Shown one piece after another: positions 47,230-58,229 of a DNA stretch of 64,000 nucleotides; the stretch's first letter is position 1, and each line of letters opens with the position of its first letter. This stretch comes from Doris montereyensis (lineage: Eukaryota; Mollusca; Gastropoda; Nudibranchia; Dorididae), in the NCBI GenBank assembly GCA_037039925.1, contig JAXRKP010000570.1, forward strand, positions 169,501 to 233,500, read 5' to 3'. A model generated the notes under the pieces. That model did not search any database and had not been told where the DNA came from. It worked only from the letters and a program-made list of their open reading frames with translations. Made by a program: the position numbers and the translations under genes.

Positions 47230-47322
47230 GAATGGTTGTTGGTTGCTGCTGATAGGTCCTGCATCTTTCCTTTCGTTCTTTCATATGTCATTCAATTTCT
47301 CGTTTCTTTTTTCCTCTTAATC
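47230..47322 (+). mobile_element. 149-bp family, 5' part, cut at a TTAA
   Basis: GGTTGCTGCTGATAGGTCCT to TTTCCTCTTAATC, where a piggyBac-like end (CCCTTACGTTGC) begins. The family consensus has TTAA here, so the transposon probably inserted into this copy. Confidence 0.65.
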
Positions 47323-47326
47323 TTAA

Positions 47327-47457
47327 CCCTTACGTTGCTGAGTTCAACTATAGTCGAAAGTTCTGGTTGTCATTCCTATTGCTGACCGACTGGTCGAAAC
47401 TTGACCAGCTCCACCAAAAGGCCGAATATGAAATAAAACGAAGTCTGTTCCCTTCCA
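47327..47457 (+). mobile_element. Second piggyBac-like left end
   Basis: After TTAA (47323-47326), CCCTTACGTTGC matches the right terminus of the 46148 element; AGTCGAAA.TTC.GGTTG and CGAAACTTGACC.GCTCCAC match its internal left part. It is truncated where LINE copy 3 starts. Confidence 0.65.
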
Positions 47458-48371
47458 AAAAGTTAAATTTCTATGTTTCAATGCCTCTTTTATATCTTCT
47501 TTCCACTTTCTCCAAGGCCTGCCTTTTGGTCTTTTACCTTGGGCTTTAGCTCTGTATACTGATTTATCTATTCTATTGTCATTCATTCTGTTTACATACC
47601 CAAACCATCTCAATTGATTTGTTTCTATCTTAGTTTTTATGCCATCTGCTTTGGTTTGATCTCTTATTGTTGTGTTTCTGATTTTGACTCTTAGTTTTCC
47701 TACTTCTCTTCTTAGATATTTCATTTCAGCTGCCTTTACTCTACTGTATTCTCTACTGTCTAAAGTCCAAGTTTTGCTGCCATAGAGGATAGTAGGACAA
47801 TAAACTATTGTATACTGCCATTTTGGCTTTTGTTGACATTTCTTGTTTACCTACAAATGCCTTTCCTAGATGGTTATATACTGCATTTGCTTTTGGATTC
47901 TCTGCTGATTTTTTCTTAGTTTTCCTCTGAGTTAATCAGTACTCCTAGGTAATTGTAGCTTTGAACTTGTTCTAAATACTCCCTGCCCAATTTAAGATTT
48001 TGTGTTTTAGCTTCCCTAGTTACAAGCATTGTTTTGGTTTTCTTTGCATTTACTCTCATTCCTCTTTTATTCAGTTCATTGCTTATAATGTTGATATCCG
48101 ACTGAATGTCCCTTTCTGATTTTCCAAACAGAACTAAATCATCGGCAAATGAAAGCACTGATACATTTACTGGTTTGAGCTTCCACATACCTACATTCAT
48201 TTTCTTCATTTTGAGGATGCCTTTGCGACTGAATCCATAAATATGATAAACAAAAAGAGGACTTTGAATACAACCCTGTCTTACTCCTATATCTACAGCA
48301 AATTCTTCAGATATGTTTCCAGCTACTCTCACTGCACATGTTGGTTTATTGTAAACATTTTTAATGGCTTC

Positions 48372-48372
48372 C

Positions 48373-48406
<34 letters not shown>

Positions 48407-50006
48407 ATTTTATTGAAATTTCATCAAAACATCAAGTGAAGGCATTATTTCAGATATTCAAGTATTTAAGGTGAAAATAGATACAACTACTCTTGAAACA
48501 TCATCAATGCATCTCTATCAAAGTCGAATTTGCTTTGAATGAATACATTCACAAATATGCAAATAAAGGGCAAACAGCAATGACATCCAAGTGAGGAATC
48601 GGCAATCAAACCATGGCAAATTGGTAATTATCTAAGAATTACAAAACATTATTAAGAAAATGTTAACATGAAAAGGTGTGCATATTATTGGCTATACAAG
48701 CCATGGATTCCAGAACTTGTTTCGTCTCTGTCTTGCTTTCTATAGATTATAGATGCCATGTTTTGAAGATCAAGCTTTTAAGATGGGGTAGCAATGTCAG
48801 AATGTTGTGCACGTGGTCTCCATAGTCCCAGTTCTCCATAATCCAGATCGTCTGGTCTTGCCAATTATGTAGATGTCGTTGAAGCATTTTCAAGCATATG
48901 GGTTGTCGTCTTCGCTGTTCTTGACGATGAAGTTTCTTATCCTTTGATTGGTAACGCAATACTCAATAATGAGATCATCAGTCTCTGCAAGGATAACATG
49001 TGTCGTTTGAAATGTGTCTAACACGAGCTTTAAAATGTCTTTGTTGCGATCTGGCTGTGTAATATGCCTTCCTGTGTCTTCCGTGATTTTGAAGATCTGG
49101 ACGCTTATTTTATCACAGTGAAGTTGTGATCATGTCAGCAAGCGTGTGTGATTACTGTTACCACCTTGTTGGTTTTCCATGGATGAGTTTTCCTCACTTG
49201 TGCGAGAGCTTTCTTTGTCATATTTGGTCTCACTGTCTGACATGGTAGATGTGTCAGAAATGTGTAGATCTATCTTCTTCTCGGTATGTTTCCGTATCTG
49301 TCGCTGTGTCGTCTAGGTTATTTGATTCACTGATTGTATTACCGACCATAGACGTGTCATCAGGGGAGATGTTACGGTTGAATAAATGGATAGCACTGTT
49401 GTTACTCTGGATTGAGTCCGTATTGTTGTTGTTTGTTTGTTGAATGTATGCACGTCCATTTTCTTTGTTTTCAATATAATCCATGCTTGTAAATGTGTCG
49501 TCAAGGAGAGCGATGTTACGGCTGACACGCTGAATGAATGGATAGCACTGTCGTTACTCTGGATTAAGGCCGTACTGTTGTTTGTTTGTTGAATGTCAGC
49601 ACTTCGAATTTCTTTATTTTCAATAAAGTCCATGTTCGTAGATGTTACTGTCTTGTTGCTACTCTTGTATGGTGTTGTTGTTTTCTAAAATTGTCTCGTC
49701 TTACTTGGCTCGGCGACTTCCGTTTGAAGCTGGCAGGAGTTGAATGATGACCCGTCGACACACTCATGTCGGCCATCTCCATGCCATCAAATCGAAGGAC
49801 GAGGGAAGTGCGCTCTTTATTTCCAGCTACCTTGAAGGAGGAGAGGTGAGATTCCTCTAAAATGCTGTTGATGAGACATTCCAGCATCGCTGGAAGTCCG
49901 CTAACTGGCATATTGATGTCGTTCAACCTCAAAATAAACTTGAAATCATAAAAAGGGCGAGAGCTCGTGAACCCACGTCTGTCCTGCTCGGTAACCAAAC
50001 CGGAAG
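48372..50006 (-). mobile_element. 1.64-kb retroelement with (CA)n tail, 12-bp TSD, inserted in LINE copy 3
   Basis: Target duplication TTTAATGGCTTC at 48360-48371 and 50007-50018. Read on the minus strand it begins CTTCCGGTTTGGTTACCGAG, has ORFs at 49645-49998 and further left, and ends with AATAAAATGTAA and (CA)n next to the duplication (48372-48403 as GT on the plus strand). Internal 149-bp tandem duplication (ATGGACTTTATTGAAAATAA at 49633; ATGGATTATATTGAAAACAA at 49484). No RT or endonuclease seen, so it is non-autonomous or an ORF1-only fragment. Confidence 0.72.
49645..49998 (-). CDS. ORF of the (CA)n-tailed retroelement
   Basis: About 117 codons with MPVSGLPAMLECLINSILEE, SHLSSFKVAGN, TSLVLRFDGMEMADMSV and a basic tail KRKSPSQVRRDNFRKQQHH. 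Short proteins with such a basic SPSQVRRD tail occur as a first ORF in several invertebrate retroelements; nucleic-acid binding is a guess. It is followed by two repeated segments containing IENKE..IQQTNN and IQSN.SAIH. No enzyme motif. Downstream (48760-49160) frames with SVQIFKITEDTGRHI-like text look formerly coding but are broken. Confidence 0.5.
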   Translation of the reverse strand: MVTEQDRRGFTSSRPFYDFKFILRLNDINMPVSGLPAMLECLINSILEESHLSSFKVAGNKERTSLVLRFDGMEMADMSVSTGHHSTPASFKRKSPSQVRRDNFRKQQHHTRVATRQ

Positions 50007-51516
50007 TTTAATGGCTTCTATTAAATTTTGCTCTACATTGTGTCCTTTTAAGGAATGCCATAGTTCATCCCTCCTCACAGTGTCAAATGCCTTTTCTAAG
50101 TTAATAAAACACAAGTGCAAGTCAGTGTTTCTCTCAAGGAATTTTTCTATTATTTGTCTTATTGTAAAATTATGTGGTCTTTTACACTTCTTCCTGGTCT
50201 AAATCCACTCTGATGTTCTTCAATCTGATCCTCTACTCTTTCGTTAGTCTCATTTCCAGTATCCTGGCATATACTTTTCCTGGGAACGCTAAGTAGTGAT
50301 ATCCTTCTATAGTTTGAGCATTCCATAGTTGATCCTTTCTTATGTATTGATACTACCGTTCCCTTTTTCCAGTCGTCTGGCACCTGTTTGGACTTCCATG
50401 CTTGTTGGCATATTGCGATTGCATGTAGTAGTTTGTCTGCCTCTCTCCCTTGGTTTTTAATCATTTCTGGATAACTTGATTTGCTCCTGGGGCTTTTCCT
50501 AATTTCAGTTTTCTTATAGCTGTTTGGATTTTTTCCATTGATATATCTACATTTTCAGCTGTTTCCTCTGGATTACTTGATACTCTTACTAATTGATCTT
50601 TACTCCTTGTTTCATACGTTCTGGAGGGATTGTGTAATTGGTGAAAATGCTTTCTCCATGCTTCCATGATTTTGCTGTCTTTTATCGTTTCTCCTTTGAC
50701 ATTCTTAATTTGTCGTATTGGGCATGCTTTAGTCTTTCTCATGCTCTTCATTGTTCCCCAGAACAACTTTTGATTTCCTTGATAGCTTTCTTGAAGTCTT
50801 TGCCCAAACTCTTCCCATTGTTCCTGTTTTGCTTTCCTAACTTCCTCTTTGGCGATAGTTCTTTTATTCACGTAATCTATCCTATCCTCTGGTCTCTTTG
50901 TTTGCAAGTATTTCTTCCAGGCATCCTTCTTTTCTCTGATCTTAGTCTTGACATTATCATTCCACCATGCTGTTCCTTTCCTATCTCCTTTAATTTGTTT
51001 CCTACCACAGACCTCTTCAGTACAACTGAGGAGGGTTTCTTTATACATCTGCCACTTTTCTTCTATTGTGCTATCAATCAGATCTATCTGTCTTTCACTG
51101 ATAAATCTTTTTATGCTAAATTGATATACCTGTTTTACTACTGGTTTATTTAGTTCCTCTATTTTGAGTTTAGAAGCTTTCTTCTCTTTCCTTTTCTGTT
51201 TGTTTATCTCAGTCAGTAATCTCATTTTGGCAATCACTAAGTGATGATCACTAAATATTTCTGCTCCTCTGTTTACTCTTGCATCCAATGTACTGTAAAA
51301 AAGGGAGCTGCTAACTATTATGTAGTCTGTCATTGACTTTTCACACCTGTCTTCATTTACTCTTGTATATTTGTGGATATCTTTATGAGGAAAAAAGGTG
51401 TTGGCTATTTTCATGTTATTCTTTAGGCAAAAATATATGAGTCTTCTCTCCATTTGGAGAAGTTGTTGTCTCTCCTTCTTTATCTATTACTCCTCCTGAC
51501 GTTTCTACATTGTGTA

Positions 51517-51917
51517 AACGGATGCAGCATTTTGTTTGTTGCTTGGCAGGACTACTGAGTCTCTGGACAGATTATTAAGTTGCCCCTCATAAATGACATC
51601 ATTTATCAATTTTCTAGCATGTATCATCTGCTCGCAGGGCATCCCCGCAGAGCCTGGGCCACATTTTCCCAAAATAATCAAATTCGTCTTCAGGGCAGGC
51701 AGATATAGATTTGTTGCTTAATGTTTTGCAGGCCAAGCTTAAAAGTTCTTCCTCTTGAGAGATCTTCTTCTTTCTTTTTGTTACCACCCGGCCGGCTTTT
51801 GTGAGCTTGCAGTGGTGGACTGGTTACTGGAGTTACCTCCAGAACGCTATCTGTAACCAATTGAGGTGATGATCTGTCCAACAGGCGGTCACCGACACAA
51901 TCTTGAGAATCTGTTTC
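51517..51917 (-). CDS. Harbinger-associated MADF-like protein, exon 2 (degraded)
   Basis: Acceptor tttttacaag, then ETDSQDCVGDRLLDRSSPQL, PGGNKKKEEDLS and, after frame changes, EEELLSLACKTLSN, DEFDYFGK, MIHARKLINDVIYEGQLNNL. This is the acidic/basic linker and C-terminal region (EFD.FGK, ARKLIND.IYEG) typical of the second protein of PIF/Harbinger transposons. It joins exon 1 (53430) in phase 0. Several one-base frame breaks. The transposase on the other strand lies within this gene's intron. Confidence 0.65.
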
Positions 51918-52070
51918 CTTGTAAAAAAAAAAAAAAGAAAGAATGAAAGTAAGAAAGAATAAGAGGAAAAAAGGAAGATAATCTCATGACGAAAGAAGTG
52001 CAGTACATAATAATGCATGTATTACTTTTCCGAACGCGACTGAATCAACCCATTGTTCTTTTTTTTTCAG

Positions 52071-52723
52071 GCTCCAAAAACCACTGAGGAATGGTGTGCT
52101 TTAGCCATGCAGTTTAAAGAAAGATGGCAATTTTCTAATTGCCTCGAGCCATTGATGGCAAGCATATCGCAATTACACAGCCATATGGATCTGGATCATT
52201 CTTTTTCAATTATAAGAAATTTCACAGCATGGTTTTGTTGGGCATATGCAATGCGAATTATGAATTCATCTACGTCCATTTCAGCACTAACGGGAGGATT
52301 TCAGATGGAGGAGTGATCGAAAATACTAAGTTCTACAAGAAATTAAAGTCGGGGCAATTGAATATTCCCTCTCGATCGCAAAGAAATCACCTGCCAATCG
52401 TTTTTGTAGCTGATGAAGCATTTGCTTTGAGACCAGACCTCTTAAAACCATTTAATGTGAAGGTTCTCGACGATAGGAAGCGAATTTTCAACTATCGACT
52501 TTCTAGAGCATGCAGAATAATTGAAAATGCATTTGGGATCCTAGTGAACAGATTTGGTGTCCTTGACAGCACATTTAAAATGAGCCTTGGTTCTATCGAG
52601 GATATTGTCTTGGCTTGCTGTGTGCTACACAATTTTCTACGGATCTCCATTCCAAACAATTACACACCACCGGGCTCGATATATGTCGAAGACGAAGATC
52701 ATAGTATCCAAGAAGGGCTTTGA
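52071..52723 (+). CDS. PIF/Harbinger transposase (HARBI1-like), 5' truncated
   Basis: Begins after a polypyrimidine-cag acceptor with APKTTEEWCALAMQFKERWQ then FSNC, loses one G, and continues AIDGKHIAI (first catalytic Asp), GSGSFFFNYKKFHSMVLLGI, IVFVADEAFALRPDLLKPF (second Asp), KRIFNYRLSRACRIIENAFG (catalytic Glu) and VLACCVLHNFLR, stop at 52723. This is the DDE nuclease domain of Harbinger/HARBI1, which cuts DNA at element ends in the nucleus. The N-terminal helix-turn-helix exon is missing; LINE copy 3 occupies the place upstream. Apart from the one-base break the domain is intact, so decay is recent or the break is a consensus error. Confidence 0.88.
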
Positions 52724-52980
52724 GAAAACCTTACAGGAATGCTTCAGAAAATGCCAAAGAGTGTAGGGAATTGTTCACAGAGTTTTTCAACAGTGTTGGA
52801 AGTGTCTCATGGCAAAATAGATTCATTTAACGAATCAGCATGATATGTTGTTCGTATTATGAAGTACCGGTAGTAAAATTGAGCCCAACAATTTTTTATC
52901 ATGCACAGAAAAAATAGAGAGAAGGGTGGGGTGGGAAGGAGAAAAAGAGAGATAGAGATAAAGATTAATGGCGGGTGAGG

Positions 52981-52981
52981 A

Positions 52982-53052
<71 letters not shown>

Positions 53053-53090
53053 GAGAGAGGTGGGGGGGGGGAGGTGGGGGGGCAAAGGAG
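52981..53090 (+). repeat. (GA)n with G-rich end
   Basis: About 70 bp (GA)n then GGTGGGGGGGGGAGGTGGGG, in the intron of the MADF-like gene. Confidence 0.95.
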
Positions 53091-53429
53091 GAGAATGAAA
53101 GAAAGTTAATTTAGTGTTAGTGCTACCAGCACCAGCAGCATCGGTAGTAGCAGAAGTAGTAATAGTCGTAGCATTAGCAGTAATGGTAATGTAGAGTAGA
53201 AGTAATTAAACTTCTACTTCTACGGCCAATATTGCAACAGCAACCAATGCTACTTATACTAATAATACTATCTATCTATCATAATTATCATCATGAACAA
53301 CATCATTAGTGTAACGGTCATCTCATTAAAACCTCATGTGTACATTATGCATTGCGCCTACTGTTAATCCATTAAGTCAACATGATGACAAATAAAAGTG
53401 TAACGAAATTAGTTTAAAAATTACTGTAC

Positions 53430-53790
53430 CTCAATCCTTGTACTTTCCATAGTATCTCGTCCCGTTCTTGACATCTCTGAATCCGCTATAAAACGAAGAT
53501 TATCAAAATAGAACAATCCAGGCTCATAAACCTCCTCCAATCCAGTTCCGGACAGCTGTGACGAGAGCATCTTCTTGTTCTCCTTTCACCAGGAGCCGCG
53601 CAAATTGTTTATTTTTGCCACAATTGAGTTTGCATTAGGACAAAATCCTTTTGCAAACACCACAAGTTCCTCATATGCCCTTTCCCGCTTTAATTTATTA
53701 AAATAATCTTTCGACTTCACCTGCCAAAGACATTCTTTTGAATGGTACAACTCGATGAAGTCAAGTGTGTGTTCCTTGTCCAAGAAGGCA
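53430..53790 (-). CDS. Harbinger-associated MADF-like protein, exon 1
   Basis: Minus frame: DKEHTLDFIELYHSKECLWQ, VKSKDYFNKLKRERAYEELV, NSIVAKINNLRGSW, an in-frame TGA where Arg is expected, then KENKKMLSSQLSGTGLEEVY, EPGLFYFDNLRFIADSEMS and TRIE at a gtacag donor. This is a MADF (Myb/SANT-like) domain; in Harbinger elements the Myb-like protein escorts the transposase to the nucleus and element ends. The TGA is compatible with a CGA-to-TGA transition. The start codon is uncertain. Confidence 0.75.
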
Positions 53791-54533
53791 TTTTTTGTTT
53801 TGTATTGAACCGAATACAATGCAATCACAAAAATGAAATAAAATTGAAATGACACAACACATTGATATGTGCTGGGTGCGGAAGCGTGGGAAGAGATGAC
53901 CTCGTCCCAGTGACACATTTCCGGTTCGAAGTCGGGGGGATTTAATCAAACTCAACAAATACAAATATTTTATAACGTGTTTGGTATCAAACTAATGGTA
54001 AATTTGACACTGATTATGAATATCATAATAAGAAAATGAAATTCCGTAATTTTTTGTAATTTTATTTTGACTTCAAGAGGTCTTGCCACCAACATGACTA
54101 AAAAATATCTGTCACTCCGAAATGCCAACCATGAGGCGAGAGCTTAGGCCGTGCCTCATGGTATTCACCCCTACACGTTTGGTTTTTCGTATGGTCACGA
54201 CATGAGCACGAGCATGAGCATGAACACGAGAGCTGAGGAGTGAGCGTGTAGGGGGGGGGGCCTTTAGGTTCATGAACAGTGCATTGGTTTGACACTTGGA
54301 AAGCATGGTGAAATAATCATTGAGCATATCTTTATCTTATCATTTGTAAAGGCACACAATCAAAATAATGCATAGCTGCCAACTTTTCAAAAGTTAAAAA
54401 CATAGAGTCATGGCATCAAATCAAATTGGTGTAACACCAACTACATACTATATTCCAGAACATGATAATTTACTTTGAATTTGGGCTAAGGGGCAGGAGC
54501 TCATTTGGGGCATTGATAATAATAAGGCAAGCC

Positions 54534-55100
54534 CAATAGGCTATAAACCATTCTCTCCCTATTTGTAGTACTATTACTACTACCAATAGGCTATAAACCA
54601 TTCTCTCCCTATTTGTAGTACTATTACTACTACCAATAGGCTATAACCATTCTCTCCCTAAGTACTATTACTACTACCAATAGGCTATAAACCATTCTCC
54701 CTATTTGTAGTACTATTACTACTACCAATAGGCTATAAACCCTTCTCTCCCTATTTGTAGTACTATTACTACTACCAATAGGCTATAAACTATTCTCCCC
54801 TATTTGTAGTACTATTACTACTACCAATAGTAGCTATAAACCATTCTCTCCCTATTTGTAGTAATTATTACTACTACCAATAGGCTATAAAGCTCCTTCT
54901 CTCCTATTTGTAGTACTATTTCTACTAAAGTACTCTCCCTATTTGTAGTACTATTACTACTACCAATAGGCTATAAACCATTCTTCTCCCTATTTGTAGT
55001 ATAAACTACCAATAGGCTATCTTCTCTCCCTATTTGTAGTACTATTTCTACTAAAAAATTATAGGCTATAAACTATAGTCTTTCTCCTATTTGTACTACT
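54534..55100 (+). repeat. 50-bp minisatellite with palindromic core
   Basis: Unit CAATAGGCTATAAACCATTC, TCTCCCTATTTGTAGTACTA, TTACTACTAC. About ten units, the first two identical, then decaying with deletions. The GTAGTACTATTACTACTAC part folds on itself. Not a CRISPR: no unique spacers. Confidence 0.95.
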
Positions 55101-55384
55101 ACTAAAATTATAGGCTAGTATTTGTAGTAGTACATGTGTAACTAAGTATAAAATACTGCTACTTCTACAACAGTACTACCACTACTATTACTAAAACTAC
55201 TACTACTACTTCTACAGCAGTACTACTACCGCTGGTTCTACAACAGTACTACTACTATTAGTACTACTAAACTACTACTACTTGCTGCAAAGACAATCCT
55301 TGACTACTATTAGTACTACGAATAGGGAAAACTGGCTTTTGGCCTATTGGTAGTAGTACTAAAAATAGTCACTTCGATGATAAC

Positions 55385-55437
<53 letters not shown>
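55101..55437 (+). repeat. Imperfect (TAC/TAG)n and (AAT)n
   Basis: Degenerate ACTACTACT/AGTAGTAGT stretches derived from the minisatellite core, then (AAT)n at about 55385-55437, followed by AAAGTATGCTTCTATAGCAT, which resembles a LINE or SINE 3' end. Confidence 0.85.
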
Positions 55438-55438
<1 letters not shown>

Positions 55439-57400
55439 GTATGCTTCTATAGCATTTCCCCCGATGCCTCAAAGCACTTAATGTACATTAAAATAGTCAA
55501 AATAAAATCATAAGAATACTAAATCTTGAATCTAAATCTAATCCTAAAATACAGAGGTCGAGTATCAATATCTTACTTTCCTGAAATTCAATATAAAACA
55601 GATTTAAAGGAGCGCTACAGGGATGAGCATAAAAAAACTAGTATAGTAATATAAAAGGCTACAAATAAAATCGTTACAAAACTAATGTTAATGATGGGTG
55701 TTTTTAAAAATGCGCTTTTTATAAAACCTGATCACCGGGAGTTGGTCAGCAAGTGCTTCACAAGGCTGCCTGACATTCTAGCATTCTGATTGGATGAAAA
55801 TCTGGGCTCCAAATCAGACTTTCAAAAATGACATCAATAAAATTCTTAACTCTTTGCATGCTCAAAAAAAGTTAATGCTCCATGCATTCTATTCCCCACA
55901 AGAGTGATACATTTGAAAGACATAATACAACAACAAAAACGATAAAATTAGACTATTGACAAATATACCAATCAGCAGGTGTACTACAAGAGGAAGAAAA
56001 CGTAAAATGCTGTCAATTTAAATTATGTCTCTGAAATTGAAAATCACGTACAGACAATTATTTTCCAGTCTATGATGAAAACTATGCTTCATTGATGTTA
56101 ATGAATCATAACTGTCCTACATTCAAACTGTCCAAAAAAGGACCAATAGAAACAAACAGACTTGTTTTTGCCCCATGTCTTCTTGGGTCTCTTTCATGAC
56201 ATCCATGGAGAATCTTTCTCATTTTGGGGGATTAAAGTACCAGTCATACAGCAAAGTTCCAGACACCTCAGGCATCATGCATACACCCTTTGCCAGCTGG
56301 TATTTGAAAGATCTTCTCAGCTGGGAAAAATCCAAAGAACGAATGAAGAGACGATTAATACAAAGAGCAATGATACAACAATGATTTACACTGAAACCTC
56401 TAATTCTAATCGAAATCTCGGTGGATTGTAAAATTGCCATGATTGGCCGGGTTTCCCGAAAACCCACCGGTCCAGAAACTTGAAAATGGCTGAGGTTATA
56501 GAAATTCTAGTATTGAGTTAGCCTATTTTCCCCCAGAAGTGTCAATTTTTGTTTGTTTGGAAATGGTAAGCACATGGAGGTGCCCCAAAAGCTAAAATGA
56601 GTGTTTTTGAACAAAATGTCAAAAATAAAAAAACATAACAATTTAAAAAAACCCCATAAAAATCTCATTTGTGGTCCGTTTCAAAAGATATTGACAAATG
56701 ACATGAAATTAAAGATCATTCTAAGCTCTAGACTATACGTATGACATAAATAATATACAAAAACATATGTAGGTTATAAAATTATGTATATTAAGCAATG
56801 TTGAGAATAATACAATCATTTATGAAATACAGATAATGAAGTCTAATAGCATACAGAAAACAATGCCATACCCAATATTTCATGATAACAGAAGTAAGAT
56901 ATTATTATTGTGTTATAATAAAGGTTATAAAATGGTCTTAATAAGCGTTTTTGAGAAAGATACAGTCCACACGGCGAATTGGTAAGTGAACCTGACAAGT
57001 ATTAATTAATATCATTGTATTTCTCTCTCTCTCTATCCCCTCCTCTCTCTCTCTTTGAAAACTGTGTAGAAGTGAATTTTTAACATAGTCCAGTAGATTC
57101 CTAAACATAAGGATGCTTTACATAAACAAAGAAATCAAGATGAATTTAGTCATAAAATATGTTTTGTAACGGAATCAAACTAAGAAATGTGGGTTAAGGG
57201 CGCTAATCGTTTGTATTGTTAATTGTAATGTAACTCCTCAGATCTGATTTGGCTCAATAAGATTGACCCGCCCACTTGACTAACGTAACTCGATAGACGA
57301 AAGACACCAACATACCCGCTAGGCCAATATCAGCATTTTGCTTTATGGGACTGTTACTCAGTGTTACGTCTTTCTCTCCCGATTGACTGACGTGGCGGAT
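55438..57400. other. No gene recognised
   Basis: AT-rich sequence with no coding I can support. Open frames at 56162-56431 match nothing recognised. Confidence 0.4.
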
Positions 57401-57412
57401 GGTCAGCTCGAC

Positions 57413-57497
57413 ATACGGCAGTTCATTTGGTAACAAAGAAACACATACGGCAGTTCATTTGGTAATTGAGGCAAAGATACGGCAGTTCATTTGGTAA
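57413..57497 (+). repeat. Three spaced copies of a 21-bp repeat
   Basis: ATACGGCAGTTCATTTGGTA(A) at 57413, 57445 and 57477, exactly 32 bp apart; a partial copy near 57523. Confidence 0.95.
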
Positions 57498-57789
57498 GGA
57501 GGCGTGCCGAAATGCAAATACGGCACTCTTTGAAATTTAAGTTGCTCTTATTTCTTGTTTTTTGTTGTTGTTGCTGACATGGGTAGATTGATTAGGGCAC
57601 GAAATATTGGAAAATGTCAAAGAGTAACTTTGTCAAAATTTTGATGTATATGGCACTTTATTTGATTACGGCAGTGTAGTCTACTCATTAGCCTGCCGGA
57701 TGATCCAATGATGAATTATAATACACAGATAGTGGAACAATGTGACATCTCTAAGTCTACTCAGAATTGTTTTCCTGATAAACGATGGT

Positions 57790-58010
57790 GGTATCAGTGG
57801 ACGAGTGGTTAGGTACTGGACTTGGGATCATGAGATCCCAGGTTCGAATCCTAACAAAGCTACGTCCGACGCTGTGTTCTCGGGAAAGATTAGATTCATG
57901 TCCAGGAACTGATTACTATCACCTATTTTGTTTCACACTCCATAAACCAGCATAAGCTTTGGCTCTATGGGCTGTATTGACCTTGAAGGAACTTTACTTT
58001 ACTTGGTCAT
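57790..58010 (+). mobile_element. tRNA-derived SINE with CTTTA tail
   Basis: A-box-like GTGGACGAGTGGTTAGG and B box GGTTCGAATCC (about 57841-57851), a body ending GGGCTGTATTGACCTTGAAG, GAACTTTACTTTACTT tail. A different family from the SINE at 29828. Confidence 0.65.
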
Positions 58011-58229
58011 AAGCGATGAGTGAGGCTACAAATCGTCGGCTCAAAATGAGATGGTCTTACTACAGATTTGACGATTCTAAAGTCATAATCATTATCAGAT
58101 ATTATACAGTTGTCGTCAATAGTCCTGTCTCTCTAAAAAAAAAAAAAAGAAAGAAAGAAGGTAAACAAATGCGGGTCTACGGGTTGTCATAAATTTCACT
58201 TGAATTCTCTCCCAACTACAGATTTTCTT

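Larger units (their letters stand above)
47458..51510 (-). mobile_element. LINE family A, copy 3, split by an insertion
   Basis: Right part (50007-51510): endonuclease C terminus (SMTDYIIVSSSLFYST, GAEIFSDHHLVIAKMR), linker (WQMYKETLLSCTEEVCGRKQ), RT start (KLKLGKAPGANQV, VPDDWKKGTVVSIHKKGS, CSNYRRISLLSV, EHQSGFRPGRS, DLEKAFDTVRRDELWH). Left part (47458-48359): GVRQGCIQSPLFVYHIYGF, SFADDLVLFGKSERDIQSD, YNYLGVLINSEEN and the C-terminal NQLRWFGYVNRMNDNRIDKS. Longest open stretch 330 codons (50461-51453). The insertion 48372-50006 lies between them with a 12-bp duplication. 5' truncated at 51510. Confidence 0.88.

Noticed and set aside
51517..54320. Terminal inverted repeats of the Harbinger element
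   Set aside because: I looked near both edges, including the G-run at 54250, and found no convincing matching ends.
54534..55100. Possible CRISPR-like array
   Set aside because: Units are contiguous without spacers, and the genome is eukaryotic.
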